Positions 9,642 through 17,803 of a DNA stretch of 64,000 nt are shown here, piece after piece. How positions within the stretch are numbered: the first letter of the stretch is position 1; each line of letters starts with the position of its first letter. Under the pieces are notes generated by a model. That model saw nothing but the letters and a program-made list of their open reading frames with translations, did not search any database and had not been told where the DNA came from. Origin of the DNA: Bacteroidota bacterium (GTDB taxonomy: Bacteria > Bacteroidota > Bacteroidia > Cytophagales > Cyclobacteriaceae); NCBI GenBank assembly GCA_018267195.1, contig JAFDYY010000002.1, positions 62,001 to 126,000 of the forward strand, in the 5' to 3' direction. Position numbers and translations under genes: made by a program.

Positions 9642-11455
9642 TCTAAAAACTTTCCGGCCAATACATAATCTTCAATGTACTGCCTGCGGGTTTGTTTAAA
9701 CAGATACCGTTCAATCATTAAGCTGGCAATGCTTGCTGCTGCGCGCGCACCCTGTCCTGCATTTTCTACGTAAACAGAAATAGCAATTTGAGGTTTATCT
9801 CGTGGCGCAAAGGCAATAAATACAGAGTGGTCAGGCAAAGGTTCGTTTTGCACGGTACCGGTTTTGCCGCACACCACTACATCGGACAAATGGGCAAACC
9901 ACTGGCCGGTGCCGGCATCGACCACCTGTTGCATAGCATCTACGGCAATGTTGAAATTAGCCGAGTCGATCGTAGTATAATGCCGTTCGGTATAGGGCGA
10001 TAATGGTTTGAGATCTTTTCCTATGCCCTTTACCAAATGGGGGATATAATAAAAACCACGGTTGGCCACGGTGGCGGCAAAGTTGGCCATTTGTAAAGGC
10101 ACCACTAAGTTTTCGCCTTCTCCAATGGCGATGGAATATATATTTGAAAATTTCCATGGCCGGTTGTTATAGGCTTTATCGTAATAGGCTGGCGTGGGGA
10201 TTAGCCCACTTTTTTCATTGGGCAAATCTATGCCGAGTTTATTGCCGAAACCAAAACTATGGATGTGGCGATCCCATTCGTTTAGGCCTATGCGCGCATC
10301 GGCAAATGGGTCGTTTGCTTTCCCTTGGTTTATCATTCTGCGGAGGGCGGTATAAAAATAGACATTGCACGAGTTGGCAATTGCGCCTCGCAGATCTTCA
10401 TTAGTATGAGGGCCATGACAACCGATAATGGTACGGTCGCACACAATGCGTGTTTCGGGGCTAATCACTTTTTCTTGCAGGGCCGTCATGGCCTGGGCGA
10501 TCTTAAAAATAGAGCCGGGCCTGTATTGAGCCATGAGTGGCCGGTTGAACAAGGGCTTCAGGGTATCAGTGCTGATGAGTTTAAAATTAGCGCTGTAATT
10601 TTTTCCGGTTAGCAAATTAGGGTCATACGAAGGGCCGGATACCAGAGAAAGGATTTCACCGGAGGCAGGTTCAATGGCTACAATGCTTCCGGCCTTTCCT
10701 TTCATCAGTTTTTCTCCGTATAACTGAAGATCTAAATCGATGCTGGTAGTTAAATCCTGGCCGGGTACAGAGAGGGTATCGTACTCTCCGTTTTTAAAAG
10801 ACCCTTTTTCTATACCCTTTACATCGCGCAAGCGGAAACGGATTCCGCGTTTTCCGCGAAGCTGTTCTTCATAAAAAGATTCTATTCCGCTTTGCCCGAT
10901 GTAGTCGCCTTGTTTATAGATGTGAGCCGGGTCTTGCTTCAGTTGTTCTTTACTTACTTCGCTTACGTAGCCGAGGGCATTGGCCAGCGCGGGGGTGGTA
11001 TAAGCACGGGTCGTTCTGGCTTGTATGTAAAAGCCGGGGAATTCATCCAGCCGGTCTTCCGAGCGGGCCCAGTCTTCGGCCGAGAGCTGCTCCAGAAAGC
11101 GCATCGGCTTTACGGCAGAGTATTCTTTCTTTTTAGCTTTTAACTCTTTGAAACGCTTCCGTAATTCTTGCCGGGTTAAATGAAAGATGTTGCAAAACGC
11201 GGTGGAGTCAAAACTCCGCACATCTTTCATAATTACCTGCAGATCATACTCGGGGGTATTGTAAACAATGAGTTTTCCGTTCCGGTCTTTAATCAATCCC
11301 CGGAAGGGATATTCGACCACGCGTAAAATAGAATTACTGTTGGCCAATTCGGCATACCGGTCATCAATTACCTGAACAAAAAAAAGCTTAGTCAGAAAAA
11401 TGAAACCGACTACCACAAAAACGATTTGAAATATTTCTTTTCTCCCCTCGTTCAT
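9638..11455 (-). CDS. mrdA: Penicillin-binding protein 2 (transpeptidase)
   Basis: The 605-residue protein has one N-terminal membrane anchor (about 8-28), a PBP dimerisation region and a class B transpeptidase domain. The catalytic motifs are intact: SxxK at Ser315-Lys318 (RPGSIFKIAQ), SxN at Ser362-Asn364 (ANSCNVYF) and KTG at 531-533 (CGKTGTVQN). It cross-links peptidoglycan in the elongasome with RodA. The frame is open upstream to 11632, but the ATG at 11455 is preferred because it overlaps the mreD stop by 4 bp and places the membrane anchor at the N-terminus. Confidence 0.96.
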   Translation of the reverse strand: MNEGRKEIFQIVFVVVGFIFLTKLFFVQVIDDRYAELANSNSILRVVEYPFRGLIKDRNGKLIVYNTPEYDLQVIMKDVRSFDSTAFCNIFHLTRQELRKRFKELKAKKKEYSAVKPMRFLEQLSAEDWARSEDRLDEFPGFYIQARTTRAYTTPALANALGYVSEVSKEQLKQDPAHIYKQGDYIGQSGIESFYEEQLRGKRGIRFRLRDVKGIEKGSFKNGEYDTLSVPGQDLTTSIDLDLQLYGEKLMKGKAGSIVAIEPASGEILSLVSGPSYDPNLLTGKNYSANFKLISTDTLKPLFNRPLMAQYRPGSIFKIAQAMTALQEKVISPETRIVCDRTIIGCHGPHTNEDLRGAIANSCNVYFYTALRRMINQGKANDPFADARIGLNEWDRHIHSFGFGNKLGIDLPNEKSGLIPTPAYYDKAYNNRPWKFSNIYSIAIGEGENLVVPLQMANFAATVANRGFYYIPHLVKGIGKDLKPLSPYTERHYTTIDSANFNIAVDAMQQVVDAGTGQWFAHLSDVVVCGKTGTVQNEPLPDHSVFIAFAPRDKPQIAISVYVENAGQGARAAASIASLMIERYLFKQTRRQYIEDYVLAGKFLD

Positions 11456-11967
11456 ATCCGCCTGCGTGTGGGTAACAAGTATTGAAATAATACCATAACC
11501 GTTATCGTGAAGAGCATGCTGCTGATGGCTTTCGCCATAGAGTACCAAAATAAGGCAAACCCAGCCGACTCTACTAAAAACAAAATTAAATGATGAACAA
11601 ACACGAGCGGCATGGCGTACACTAGAAACCACTGAAGCCCATTTTCAGCCAGCGAAGCAGAGGCACCCGCATCATACCCTCCTTGTGGAGCAATAACGCT
11701 TAACCAATAGTTTCGAACGTAAGCGATAAAAACCGCGGCCATAGCATGTAGCCCAAGGCTATTGTAAAAAACATCGATTGAAAGCCCCAGCATAAAACCC
11801 ACCAGCATTAACACCAGCGAATTGCTTTCTACCGGCAGAAGAAGGAGGTAAGCAATGTATAAAAAACAAAAACCGGTATTGAATAAAACCAAGTTTTTAA
11901 AAAGCATGGCTTGTACCAACACATAAATAAAAAAAGAGATAAACTGTATAACAATTGATTTACTCAT
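11452..11967 (-). CDS. mreD: Rod shape-determining protein MreD
   Basis: This 171-residue integral membrane protein has about five hydrophobic segments. It is weakly conserved in sequence, and the identification rests mainly on size, topology and its place between mreC and mrdA. The motif GLSIDVFYNSLGLHAMAAV matches the MreD pattern of a polar GxxxDxxxxxxxG loop in the membrane. It overlaps both neighbours by 4 bp (ATGA junctions), showing tight translational coupling. Confidence 0.9.
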   Translation of the reverse strand: MSKSIVIQFISFFIYVLVQAMLFKNLVLFNTGFCFLYIAYLLLLPVESNSLVLMLVGFMLGLSIDVFYNSLGLHAMAAVFIAYVRNYWLSVIAPQGGYDAGASASLAENGLQWFLVYAMPLVFVHHLILFLVESAGFALFWYSMAKAISSMLFTITVMVLFQYLLPTRRRI

Positions 11968-12809
11968 TTGCTTTCCGGAAGGGTGTGGGTTTCCAGTGAG
12001 TCTTTTTCGTTCTTCAACCGATTATGAATTATTTCCACGTAACTGAGTTTGGAAAAATCCTGGCTGAGCTCAACCTGAATATCATAAAACAAAGCTTCTT
12101 CGTTCAGATTAAATTCTTTGATGCGGCCAATAAATATACCGGGAGGGAAAACCGCATTGTAGCCGGAAGTTACAATGGTATCGCCCACCAGAGGCTTTAC
12201 ATGACGCGGAATATATTTTAACCCGATCAGCATTGGGTTGAGGCCACCCCATTGCGCAGTGCCAAAATGCCCGGTTCGTTTAATTACACACGAAACCTGC
12301 TCATCTATATTTAGTAACGAAATAAGTACGGCATAGTGTGCGGATACCGTTTTTACCTTGCCTACGGCATTGCCTGCGCTAACTACGGCCATGCCGGGCG
12401 CTAACCCCGCAGCCGAACCCCGATCGATGGTAATAAAGTTTTTATAAGAACGGGTAGAGTTGTTGATAACACGAGCGCTGATAAAGTCATACTGCTTAAT
12501 CAGGCTGGAATCTTTTTTAGCCTGATTGAAATTTATGGAATGCTGCAATGCCTGATTTTGTTGGGTTATTTTTTTTAACAACAAATTATTTTGCTGAGCC
12601 AATGCCGAGTTAATATCGGTCAGGGCAAAGTAATCTCGAATGTTTTGAGAGACCGTATGGATGCGGGCAAAAAAGGCATTGGAAGAATTGAAGTAAGCAG
12701 CACTCTGATAGTGGTTGTTTTGAACAATCAGCCACGTGCAAAATAATTGCAATAACAAAAAGGTAAAGAATGCCCGGTAGGTGTAAACAAAGTTAAGCAG
12801 CCGTTCCAT
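11964..12809 (-). CDS. mreC: Rod shape-determining protein MreC
   Basis: The 281-residue protein has an N-terminal membrane helix (about 12-30), a coiled-coil region (about 60-95, LAQQNNLLLKKITQQNQALQ) and a periplasmic beta-barrel domain. The barrel carries the family pattern DRGSAAGLAPGMAVVSAGN and later GDTIVTSGYNAVFPPGIFIG. MreC links cytoplasmic MreB to the periplasmic PBP2/RodA pair. The gene starts 4 bp after mreB and overlaps mreD by 4 bp. Confidence 0.96.
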   Translation of the reverse strand: MERLLNFVYTYRAFFTFLLLQLFCTWLIVQNNHYQSAAYFNSSNAFFARIHTVSQNIRDYFALTDINSALAQQNNLLLKKITQQNQALQHSINFNQAKKDSSLIKQYDFISARVINNSTRSYKNFITIDRGSAAGLAPGMAVVSAGNAVGKVKTVSAHYAVLISLLNIDEQVSCVIKRTGHFGTAQWGGLNPMLIGLKYIPRHVKPLVGDTIVTSGYNAVFPPGIFIGRIKEFNLNEEALFYDIQVELSQDFSKLSYVEIIHNRLKNEKDSLETHTLPESK

Positions 12810-12813
12810 CCCA

Positions 12814-13839
12814 TCAGGTCATCAGCACTTTATGATATTGGTTAAGGTTTTTTAAGGCCACTCCTGTTCCGCGCACTACGGCACGCAACGGATCTTCGGC
12901 TACATGAATGGGCAATTTTGTTTTTAATGCCAGACGTTTGTCTAATCCGCGCAACATAGCACCTCCGCCCGTTAGGTAAATTCCGCGTTCATAAATATCG
13001 GCCGATAATTCGGGAGGAGATAATTCCAATGCTTTTAGCACGGCTTCTTCTAATTTGGAAACAGACTTATCTAACGCAAAAGCTACTTCGGAATAAGATA
13101 TCTTAATGGTCTTGGGAATCCCCGTCATCAGATCGCGCCCTCTGATTTCATAATCTTCAGGGCCATCATCTAATTCTGTCATGGCCGAACCTACTTCAAT
13201 TTTTACCCGTTCGGCCGAGCGTTCTCCGATCAGCAGGTTATGCTGCCTGCGCATATAGTCTAAAATATCACGGTTAAAGGTATCACCGGCAATGCGGATG
13301 GATTGGTCGCACACAATTCCCGAAAGGGTGATAACGGCAATATCAGTAGTGCCTCCTCCAATATCTACCACCATATTGCCCACCGGTTGTTCGATATCAA
13401 TGCCGGTGCCAATGGCCGCAGCAATCGGCTCGTAAATCATGTACACTTCTTTGGCGTTGGCATGTTCGGCCGAGTCGCGCACGGCTCGTTTCTCCACTTC
13501 GGTAATGGCCGAAGGCACACAGATCACCATGCGTAACGAGGGTGGGAAAAATTTTCGACCGGTATCAATCATTTTAATCATACCCCGAATCATCATTTCG
13601 GCTGCATGGAAATCGGCTATTACGCCTTCCTTTAAAGGCCGAATGGTTTTGATGTTGTCGTGTGTTTTTTCGTGCATCTGCATGGCTTCCCGCCCAATGG
13701 CGAGCACACGGTTGCTGGTTTTGTCTATGGCAATGATGCTGGGTTCATCCACCATTACTTTGTCTTTGTGGATGATTAATGTATTGGCGGTGCCCAAGTC
13801 TATGGCAATATCGCTGGTAAAGAAATCGAAAAGTCCCAT
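12814..13839 (-). CDS. mreB: Rod shape-determining protein MreB (actin homologue)
   Basis: The 341-residue protein is normal MreB length. Actin-fold nucleotide-binding motifs are present: phosphate 1 DLGTANTLI (about 14-22), phosphate 2 VVDIGGGTTDIAV and adenosine motif YLTGGGAMLRGL near the C-terminus. It forms membrane-associated filaments that position the cell-wall elongation machinery. It is the first gene of the rod operon. Only 72 bp separate it from purH upstream, and no clear -7 motif was seen there, so it may also be read from the purH promoter. Confidence 0.98.
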   Translation of the reverse strand: MGLFDFFTSDIAIDLGTANTLIIHKDKVMVDEPSIIAIDKTSNRVLAIGREAMQMHEKTHDNIKTIRPLKEGVIADFHAAEMMIRGMIKMIDTGRKFFPPSLRMVICVPSAITEVEKRAVRDSAEHANAKEVYMIYEPIAAAIGTGIDIEQPVGNMVVDIGGGTTDIAVITLSGIVCDQSIRIAGDTFNRDILDYMRRQHNLLIGERSAERVKIEVGSAMTELDDGPEDYEIRGRDLMTGIPKTIKISYSEVAFALDKSVSKLEEAVLKALELSPPELSADIYERGIYLTGGGAMLRGLDKRLALKTKLPIHVAEDPLRAVVRGTGVALKNLNQYHKVLMT

Positions 13840-13911
13840 GTAAATTTTCCTGCGTGTAAATGAAGGGGTGAAATTACAGAAATAATGCCTGTAACTGAAA
13901 AGGACTTTTCA

Positions 13912-15438
13912 TCAATGTTTAAAATGCCGGTAGCCGGTAAATACCATGGCCATGTTTTGTTGGTTGCAAAAATCAATGGAGTCCTGGTCTTTGATAGAAC
14001 CGCCCGGCTGAATAACGGCTGTAATGCCTTCTTGGCTGGCAATTTCTACGCAATCTGGAAAAGGGAAAAAAGCATCCGAGGCCATAACCGCACCCTTCAA
14101 ATCAAAGCCGAACGCTTTAGCCTTTTCGATGGCTTGCCGGAGGGCATCTACCCGGCTGGTTTGCCCCACGCCACTGGCTAGCATTTGGCCATCTACCGCC
14201 AGGATAATGGTGTTTGATTTGGTATGCTTACATACTTTGCTGGCAAACAAGAGCGCCTGAACTTCGGGCACGGTAGGTACGCGCTTGGTTACTGTTTTTA
14301 AATCGGCTTGCGAATCGGTATGCAGATCCAAGTCTTGCTCAATTACTCCGTTGAGCAAACTCTTAAATTGTTTTGTGGCAGTAAGCGGTTGTTTTTGTAG
14401 GAGCAGAATGCGATTTTTTTTCGTTTTCAATAATGCCAGTGCGTTTGGTTCGAAGCCGGGGGCAATCAGGATCTCGAAAAAAAGTTTATTAATCTCCTCG
14501 GCTGCAGCCAGATCAATTTTTTGGTTGGAAGCCAGCACGCCACCAAAAGCAGAAAGCGTATCGGCTTGAAATGCTTTAAGGTAGGCTTCCTTTAAAGTAG
14601 AGGCTGTGGCCACCCCGCAAGCATTGGTATGCTTAATGATGACGAAGGCGGTTTCATTATTAAACTCATGAATCAGGTGGAGGGTGGCATCTATATCTAC
14701 CAAGTTGTTGTAAGAAAGTTCTTTTCCGTTCAGTTGCTCGAATAAGCCTTCAAGGTCTCCAAAATAAATTCCTTTCTGATGCGGGTTTTCACCATAGCGC
14801 AAGAGGCGCCCGTTGGGGTAGCTTGCTTTAAAGCTTGAAATGGTTTGTTCTCCATTAAAATATCGGAAGATGGCCGAATCATAATGAGAGGTAACATCGA
14901 AGGCGTGGGCGGCAAATTTTTTCCGGTCGGCCAGAGAGGTAGATGAATTATTTTTGATGAGCAGTTCCAGTACGTCTGTATATTGACTGCGTGAGGAAAC
15001 AATTAGCACATCATTAAAATTTTTTGCCGCTCCGCGAATCAGTGAGATACCCCCAATGTCAATTTTCTCGATGATCTCTTCTTCGCTCCCGCCTTGGGCT
15101 ACGGTTTCTTCAAACGGATACAGATCGACAATAACTAAATCGATGGGGGCAATATTAAATTCAGATGCCTGCTTCAAATCGGCTGCCTCGTCACGCCTGA
15201 AAAGGATACCGCCAAACACGGCCGGGTGCAGTGTTTTCACTCGTCCGCCAAAAATGGAAGGGTAGCTGGTCAGTTGCTCTACCGGAGTTACCGGGTAGCC
15301 CAATTTTTTAATAAACTCTTCCGTGCCTCCGGTAGAAACAAACTCCACTTTGTTTTTGGCCAATGCATGGAGGATGGGCTCCAGGCCGTCTTTATAATAT
15401 ACGGAGATCAATGCCCGGGTAATTTTTTTTTGGCTCAT
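13912..15438 (-). CDS. purH: Bifunctional AICAR transformylase/IMP cyclohydrolase
   Basis: The 508-residue enzyme performs the last two steps of IMP synthesis: formylation of AICAR and ring closure. The N-terminal MGS-like domain (about 5-190; RALISVYYKDGLEPILHAL, STGGTEEFI) carries the cyclohydrolase. The C-terminal domain has the transformylase signature with Lys-His in IKHTNACGVA and the final GGSIKDQDSIDFCNQ motif. The ATG at 15438 (MSQKKITRAL) is preferred over an in-frame ATG at 15465, because the longer form would overlap the -7 promoter motif at 15463-15470. Confidence 0.97.
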   Translation of the reverse strand: MSQKKITRALISVYYKDGLEPILHALAKNKVEFVSTGGTEEFIKKLGYPVTPVEQLTSYPSIFGGRVKTLHPAVFGGILFRRDEAADLKQASEFNIAPIDLVIVDLYPFEETVAQGGSEEEIIEKIDIGGISLIRGAAKNFNDVLIVSSRSQYTDVLELLIKNNSSTSLADRKKFAAHAFDVTSHYDSAIFRYFNGEQTISSFKASYPNGRLLRYGENPHQKGIYFGDLEGLFEQLNGKELSYNNLVDIDATLHLIHEFNNETAFVIIKHTNACGVATASTLKEAYLKAFQADTLSAFGGVLASNQKIDLAAAEEINKLFFEILIAPGFEPNALALLKTKKNRILLLQKQPLTATKQFKSLLNGVIEQDLDLHTDSQADLKTVTKRVPTVPEVQALLFASKVCKHTKSNTIILAVDGQMLASGVGQTSRVDALRQAIEKAKAFGFDLKGAVMASDAFFPFPDCVEIASQEGITAVIQPGGSIKDQDSIDFCNQQNMAMVFTGYRHFKH

Positions 15439-15462
15439 ACCTGCTTCTTTTACTAGAAAGCG

Positions 15463-15470
15463 CAAATGTA
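15463..15470 (-). promoter_or_regulatory. -7 promoter motif for purH
   Basis: Read on the minus strand, this is TACATTTG, a perfect TAnnTTTG match 24 bp before the preferred purH ATG. No clear TTG lies at the expected -33 distance, so the assignment is moderate. Confidence 0.45.
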
Positions 15471-15561
15471 ATAGTTTGCGCTAAGCTCTTAATCAGAGGA
15501 GTTTTAGATTCCGGTAAATAACAGTTGTTAGCAAAAAAATAATTCAAAAACCAAAAACAAA

Positions 15562-15573
15562 TGTTGTACAACA
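15562..15573. promoter_or_regulatory. Perfect 12-bp palindrome in the purH/pheA divergent region
   Basis: TGTTGTACAACA is a perfect inverted repeat lying 26 bp upstream of the pheA leader ATG and about 90 bp beyond the purH -7 motif. It has the form of a dimeric-repressor operator. No family can be assigned, and chance occurrence in A/T-rich spacer cannot be excluded. Confidence 0.35.
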
Positions 15574-15599
15574 ATATTTTTTCCTTTTTCTTTGAGGCC

Positions 15600-15659
15600 A
15601 TGAATACGGTACAGCGATTTTATTTTTGGTTTTATTTTATCAACTCCTCCGGGGCTTGA
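15600..15659 (+). CDS. Aromatic-rich leader peptide of the pheA operon
   Basis: This short frame encodes MNTVQRFYFWFYFINSSGA (19 residues, TGA stop at 15657-15659). Codons 7-13 are Phe Tyr Phe Trp Phe Tyr Phe, seven aromatic codons in a row covering all three aromatic amino acids. A GAGG at 15594-15597 precedes the ATG by 2 nt. It lies 87 bp before pheA and is immediately followed by the alternative RNA stems described in the attenuator entry. Such peptides act in cis: ribosome stalling at starved codons sets RNA folding. A frame with this run directly before a Phe/Tyr biosynthesis operon is very unlikely by chance. Confidence 0.8.
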   Translation: MNTVQRFYFWFYFINSSGA

Positions 15660-15734
15660 AGTAAAATCGCTTTGTAAAGCAGAAACAAACAAAACGAAAA
15701 TAACAACAAAAGCCCCGACTCAATCGGGGCTTTT
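15614..15734 (+). promoter_or_regulatory. Candidate aromatic amino acid transcription attenuator
   Basis: Three mutually exclusive pairings are visible. Protector stem: GCGATTTTATTT (15614-15625, within the leader codons) pairs with AAGTAAAATCGC (15659-15670), 12 bp including one G-U. Antiterminator: CGGGGCTT (15650-15657, overlapping the leader stop codon) pairs perfectly with AAGCCCCG (15710-15717). Terminator: the same AAGCCCCG pairs with CGGGGCTT (15725-15732). A ribosome stalled on the aromatic codons would cover 15614-15625 and leave 15650-15657 free to form the antiterminator. A ribosome reaching the TGA would mask 15650-15657 and allow the terminator. This is the classical trp/phe attenuator logic. 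The structure is read from sequence and its function is inferred. Confidence 0.75.
15708..15734 (+). terminator. Attenuator terminator hairpin before pheA
   Basis: AGCCCCGA (15711-15718) and TCGGGGCT (15724-15731) form a perfect 8-bp stem with a 5-nt loop, extended by A-T pairs of the flanking A and T runs. The right side continues TTTTCTTTT. It ends 12 bp before the pheA ATG, so it can only act as a leader terminator for this operon. Confidence 0.8.
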
Positions 15735-15746
15735 CTTTTAGCGATT

Positions 15747-16589
15747 ATGAGAAAGAAGAAAAACCTAAAAATAGCTATACAAGGTATTGCCACCAGTTTT
15801 CATGAAGTGGCGGCCCGCACGTATTTTACTGAGCCGTTTGAGTCGGTGGAGTGCCTCTCCTTTCATTCGCTTTGCGAGTCTTTAAAAAAAGAAGAAAGTG
15901 ATTTTGCCATGATGGCCATTGAAAATTCGATTGCAGGAAGTATTCTCCCCAATTATTTTTTATTGCAGGAACATCATTTTGCCATTATCGGAGAAGTGTA
16001 CTTGCCCATTCACATGCACTTGCTGGCATTGCCCGGAGTAAAACTGAATGACATTAAAAATATTGAAAGCCACCCCATGGCTATTCGTCAATGTTCAGAT
16101 TACCTGTATCGGCTGAAGGGCATTGACATCCGCGAAAGCGATGATACCGCTTACTCGGCCCGAAAAGTGGCAGAAAAAAAACTGAAAGATACGGCCGCTA
16201 TTGCCAACGAATATGCAGCCAAAAAATTTGGCCTTGAAATCTTAGAGAAACGGATCGAAACCCATAAAAAAAATTTCACGCGCTTTTTGGTGTTGTCGCG
16301 AAGGGCCAACGGCTACACCGATGCCAACAAAGCCTCACTCTGCTTTGAAGTGGCAAACGAAGTGGGCAGCTTAGCCGAAGCACTCATGACATTTAAAACC
16401 CATACTATTAATTTAACCAAGATCCAGTCGATCCCGATTATTGGCAAACCCAGCGAATACTCTATCCACATAGATGTGGAATGGAAGCGCAGAAAAAATT
16501 ACGATGAGGCCATAAGCCAAGTGCTGCGGCAGGTACGAAACCTGACTATTTTAGGGGAATACAAAAAAGGAAAGATTGAATATCAGTAG
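15747..16589 (+). CDS. pheA: Prephenate dehydratase with ACT domain
   Basis: The 280-residue enzyme converts prephenate to phenylpyruvate in phenylalanine synthesis. The catalytic domain (about 6-185) shows MMAIENSIAGSILPNY, ESHPMAIRQC and the essential Thr-Arg-Phe at 178-180 (NFTRFLVLS). A C-terminal ACT regulatory domain (about 195-275) follows. The usual PDT allosteric motifs GALxxxL and ESRP read GSLAEAL and QSIP here, so Phe feedback may differ. There is no fused chorismate mutase; that activity is fused to the DAHP synthase at the operon end. It is the first structural gene, directly behind the attenuator. Confidence 0.96.
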   Translation: MRKKKNLKIAIQGIATSFHEVAARTYFTEPFESVECLSFHSLCESLKKEESDFAMMAIENSIAGSILPNYFLLQEHHFAIIGEVYLPIHMHLLALPGVKLNDIKNIESHPMAIRQCSDYLYRLKGIDIRESDDTAYSARKVAEKKLKDTAAIANEYAAKKFGLEILEKRIETHKKNFTRFLVLSRRANGYTDANKASLCFEVANEVGSLAEALMTFKTHTINLTKIQSIPIIGKPSEYSIHIDVEWKRRKNYDEAISQVLRQVRNLTILGEYKKGKIEYQ

Positions 16590-16624
16590 ACAGCCGAGGG
16601 CAAGCGAAGCGAACTGAAAAAAAT

Positions 16625-17803
16625 ATGATTGAAACAGCTAAACGAATTAACCAGGTTGAAGAATATTACTTCAGCAAAAAGCTGGCAGAAGTGCGTGCGC
16701 TGGATACACCCGAGTTGCGCGTGATTAATTTGGGCATTGGCAGCCCCGATCTGGCTCCCTCTGCGGAAACCATTGAGGCACTGAATACATCGGCCAGAAA
16801 TCCGGCTCATCACGGCTACCAAAACTATAAAGGCATTCCGCCTTTGCGACAAGCCATCGCTGATTTTTATTCGGCCACTTACTCGGTTTCGCTCAACCCC
16901 GAAACAGAAATTCTTCCACTGATGGGCTCGAAAGAAGGGATTATGCACATCAGCATGGCATTCGTTAATGAAGGCGATGAAGTGCTGATTCCCAACCCCG
17001 GCTACCCTACGTACTCCTCTGTTTCAAATTTGGTGGGTGCCCGGCTCGTTCCCTATGCTATGAAAGAAGAATTGAACTGGGGCATAGATATAGAGGCACT
17101 CAAGAAAAAAGACCTCTCGAAAGTGAAAGTAATGTGGGTAAATTTTCCACACATGCCTACCGGACGTATTGCTTCACGGGAAGAACTAACCGAGTTGGTA
17201 AAACTGGCACACCAAAATAATTTTCTGATTGTAAACGATAACCCGTACAGTTTAATTTTAAACAACGACCCGCAAAGTATTTTATCCATCACCGGAGCAG
17301 ACGAAGTAGCGCTGGAATTAAATTCGCTGAGCAAGAGTCATAACATGGCCGGCTGGCGCATTGGTTGGGTAGCCGGAAATAAACGGTTGATTGAAGCCGT
17401 ACTAAAAGTAAAGAGCAATATGGATTCGGGTATGTTTCTGGGGCTGCAACATGCAGCCGTAGAAGCATTGAAGAGCGGCAACACATGGTTTCTAAAACAA
17501 AACGACCTGTACCGTAAAAGACAAGCGGCAGCTTATGCCATTCTCGATGAATTGAGCTGCACCTTTTCGCACCAGCAATCGGGTTTGTTTGTTTGGGCAA
17601 AGGCACCCGATTCCATCCAAACTGTTGAAAAATGGATTGATGAAATTTTGCATCAAACAAAAGTGTTCATCACCCCCGGCTTTATTTTCGGAAATGCAGG
17701 CGAGCGGTTTATTCGGATTTCGCTTTGCGCCCCGGAAGAAAAACTGAAGGAAGCCCGAGACCGCATTAAAAATTATCTATCTCAATCTTTTCTTAAGAAA
17801 TGA
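16625..17803 (+). CDS. Class I/II pyridoxal-phosphate aminotransferase
   Basis: This 392-residue fold-type I aminotransferase has the PLP-binding Lys237 in SLSKSHNMAGWRIGW, the GSKEGI cofactor loop (101-106), the NPGYPTY segment (124-130) and a VNFPHMPTGR stretch in which the common NNPTG reads HMPTG. The conserved C-terminal arginine is in FIRISLCAP. Its place between pheA and tyrA suggests it transaminates phenylpyruvate and 4-hydroxyphenylpyruvate, or prephenate, but sequence alone does not fix the substrate. It overlaps tyrA by 4 bp, and the 35-bp gap from pheA is consistent with one operon. Confidence 0.93.
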   Translation: MIETAKRINQVEEYYFSKKLAEVRALDTPELRVINLGIGSPDLAPSAETIEALNTSARNPAHHGYQNYKGIPPLRQAIADFYSATYSVSLNPETEILPLMGSKEGIMHISMAFVNEGDEVLIPNPGYPTYSSVSNLVGARLVPYAMKEELNWGIDIEALKKKDLSKVKVMWVNFPHMPTGRIASREELTELVKLAHQNNFLIVNDNPYSLILNNDPQSILSITGADEVALELNSLSKSHNMAGWRIGWVAGNKRLIEAVLKVKSNMDSGMFLGLQHAAVEALKSGNTWFLKQNDLYRKRQAAAYAILDELSCTFSHQQSGLFVWAKAPDSIQTVEKWIDEILHQTKVFITPGFIFGNAGERFIRISLCAPEEKLKEARDRIKNYLSQSFLKK

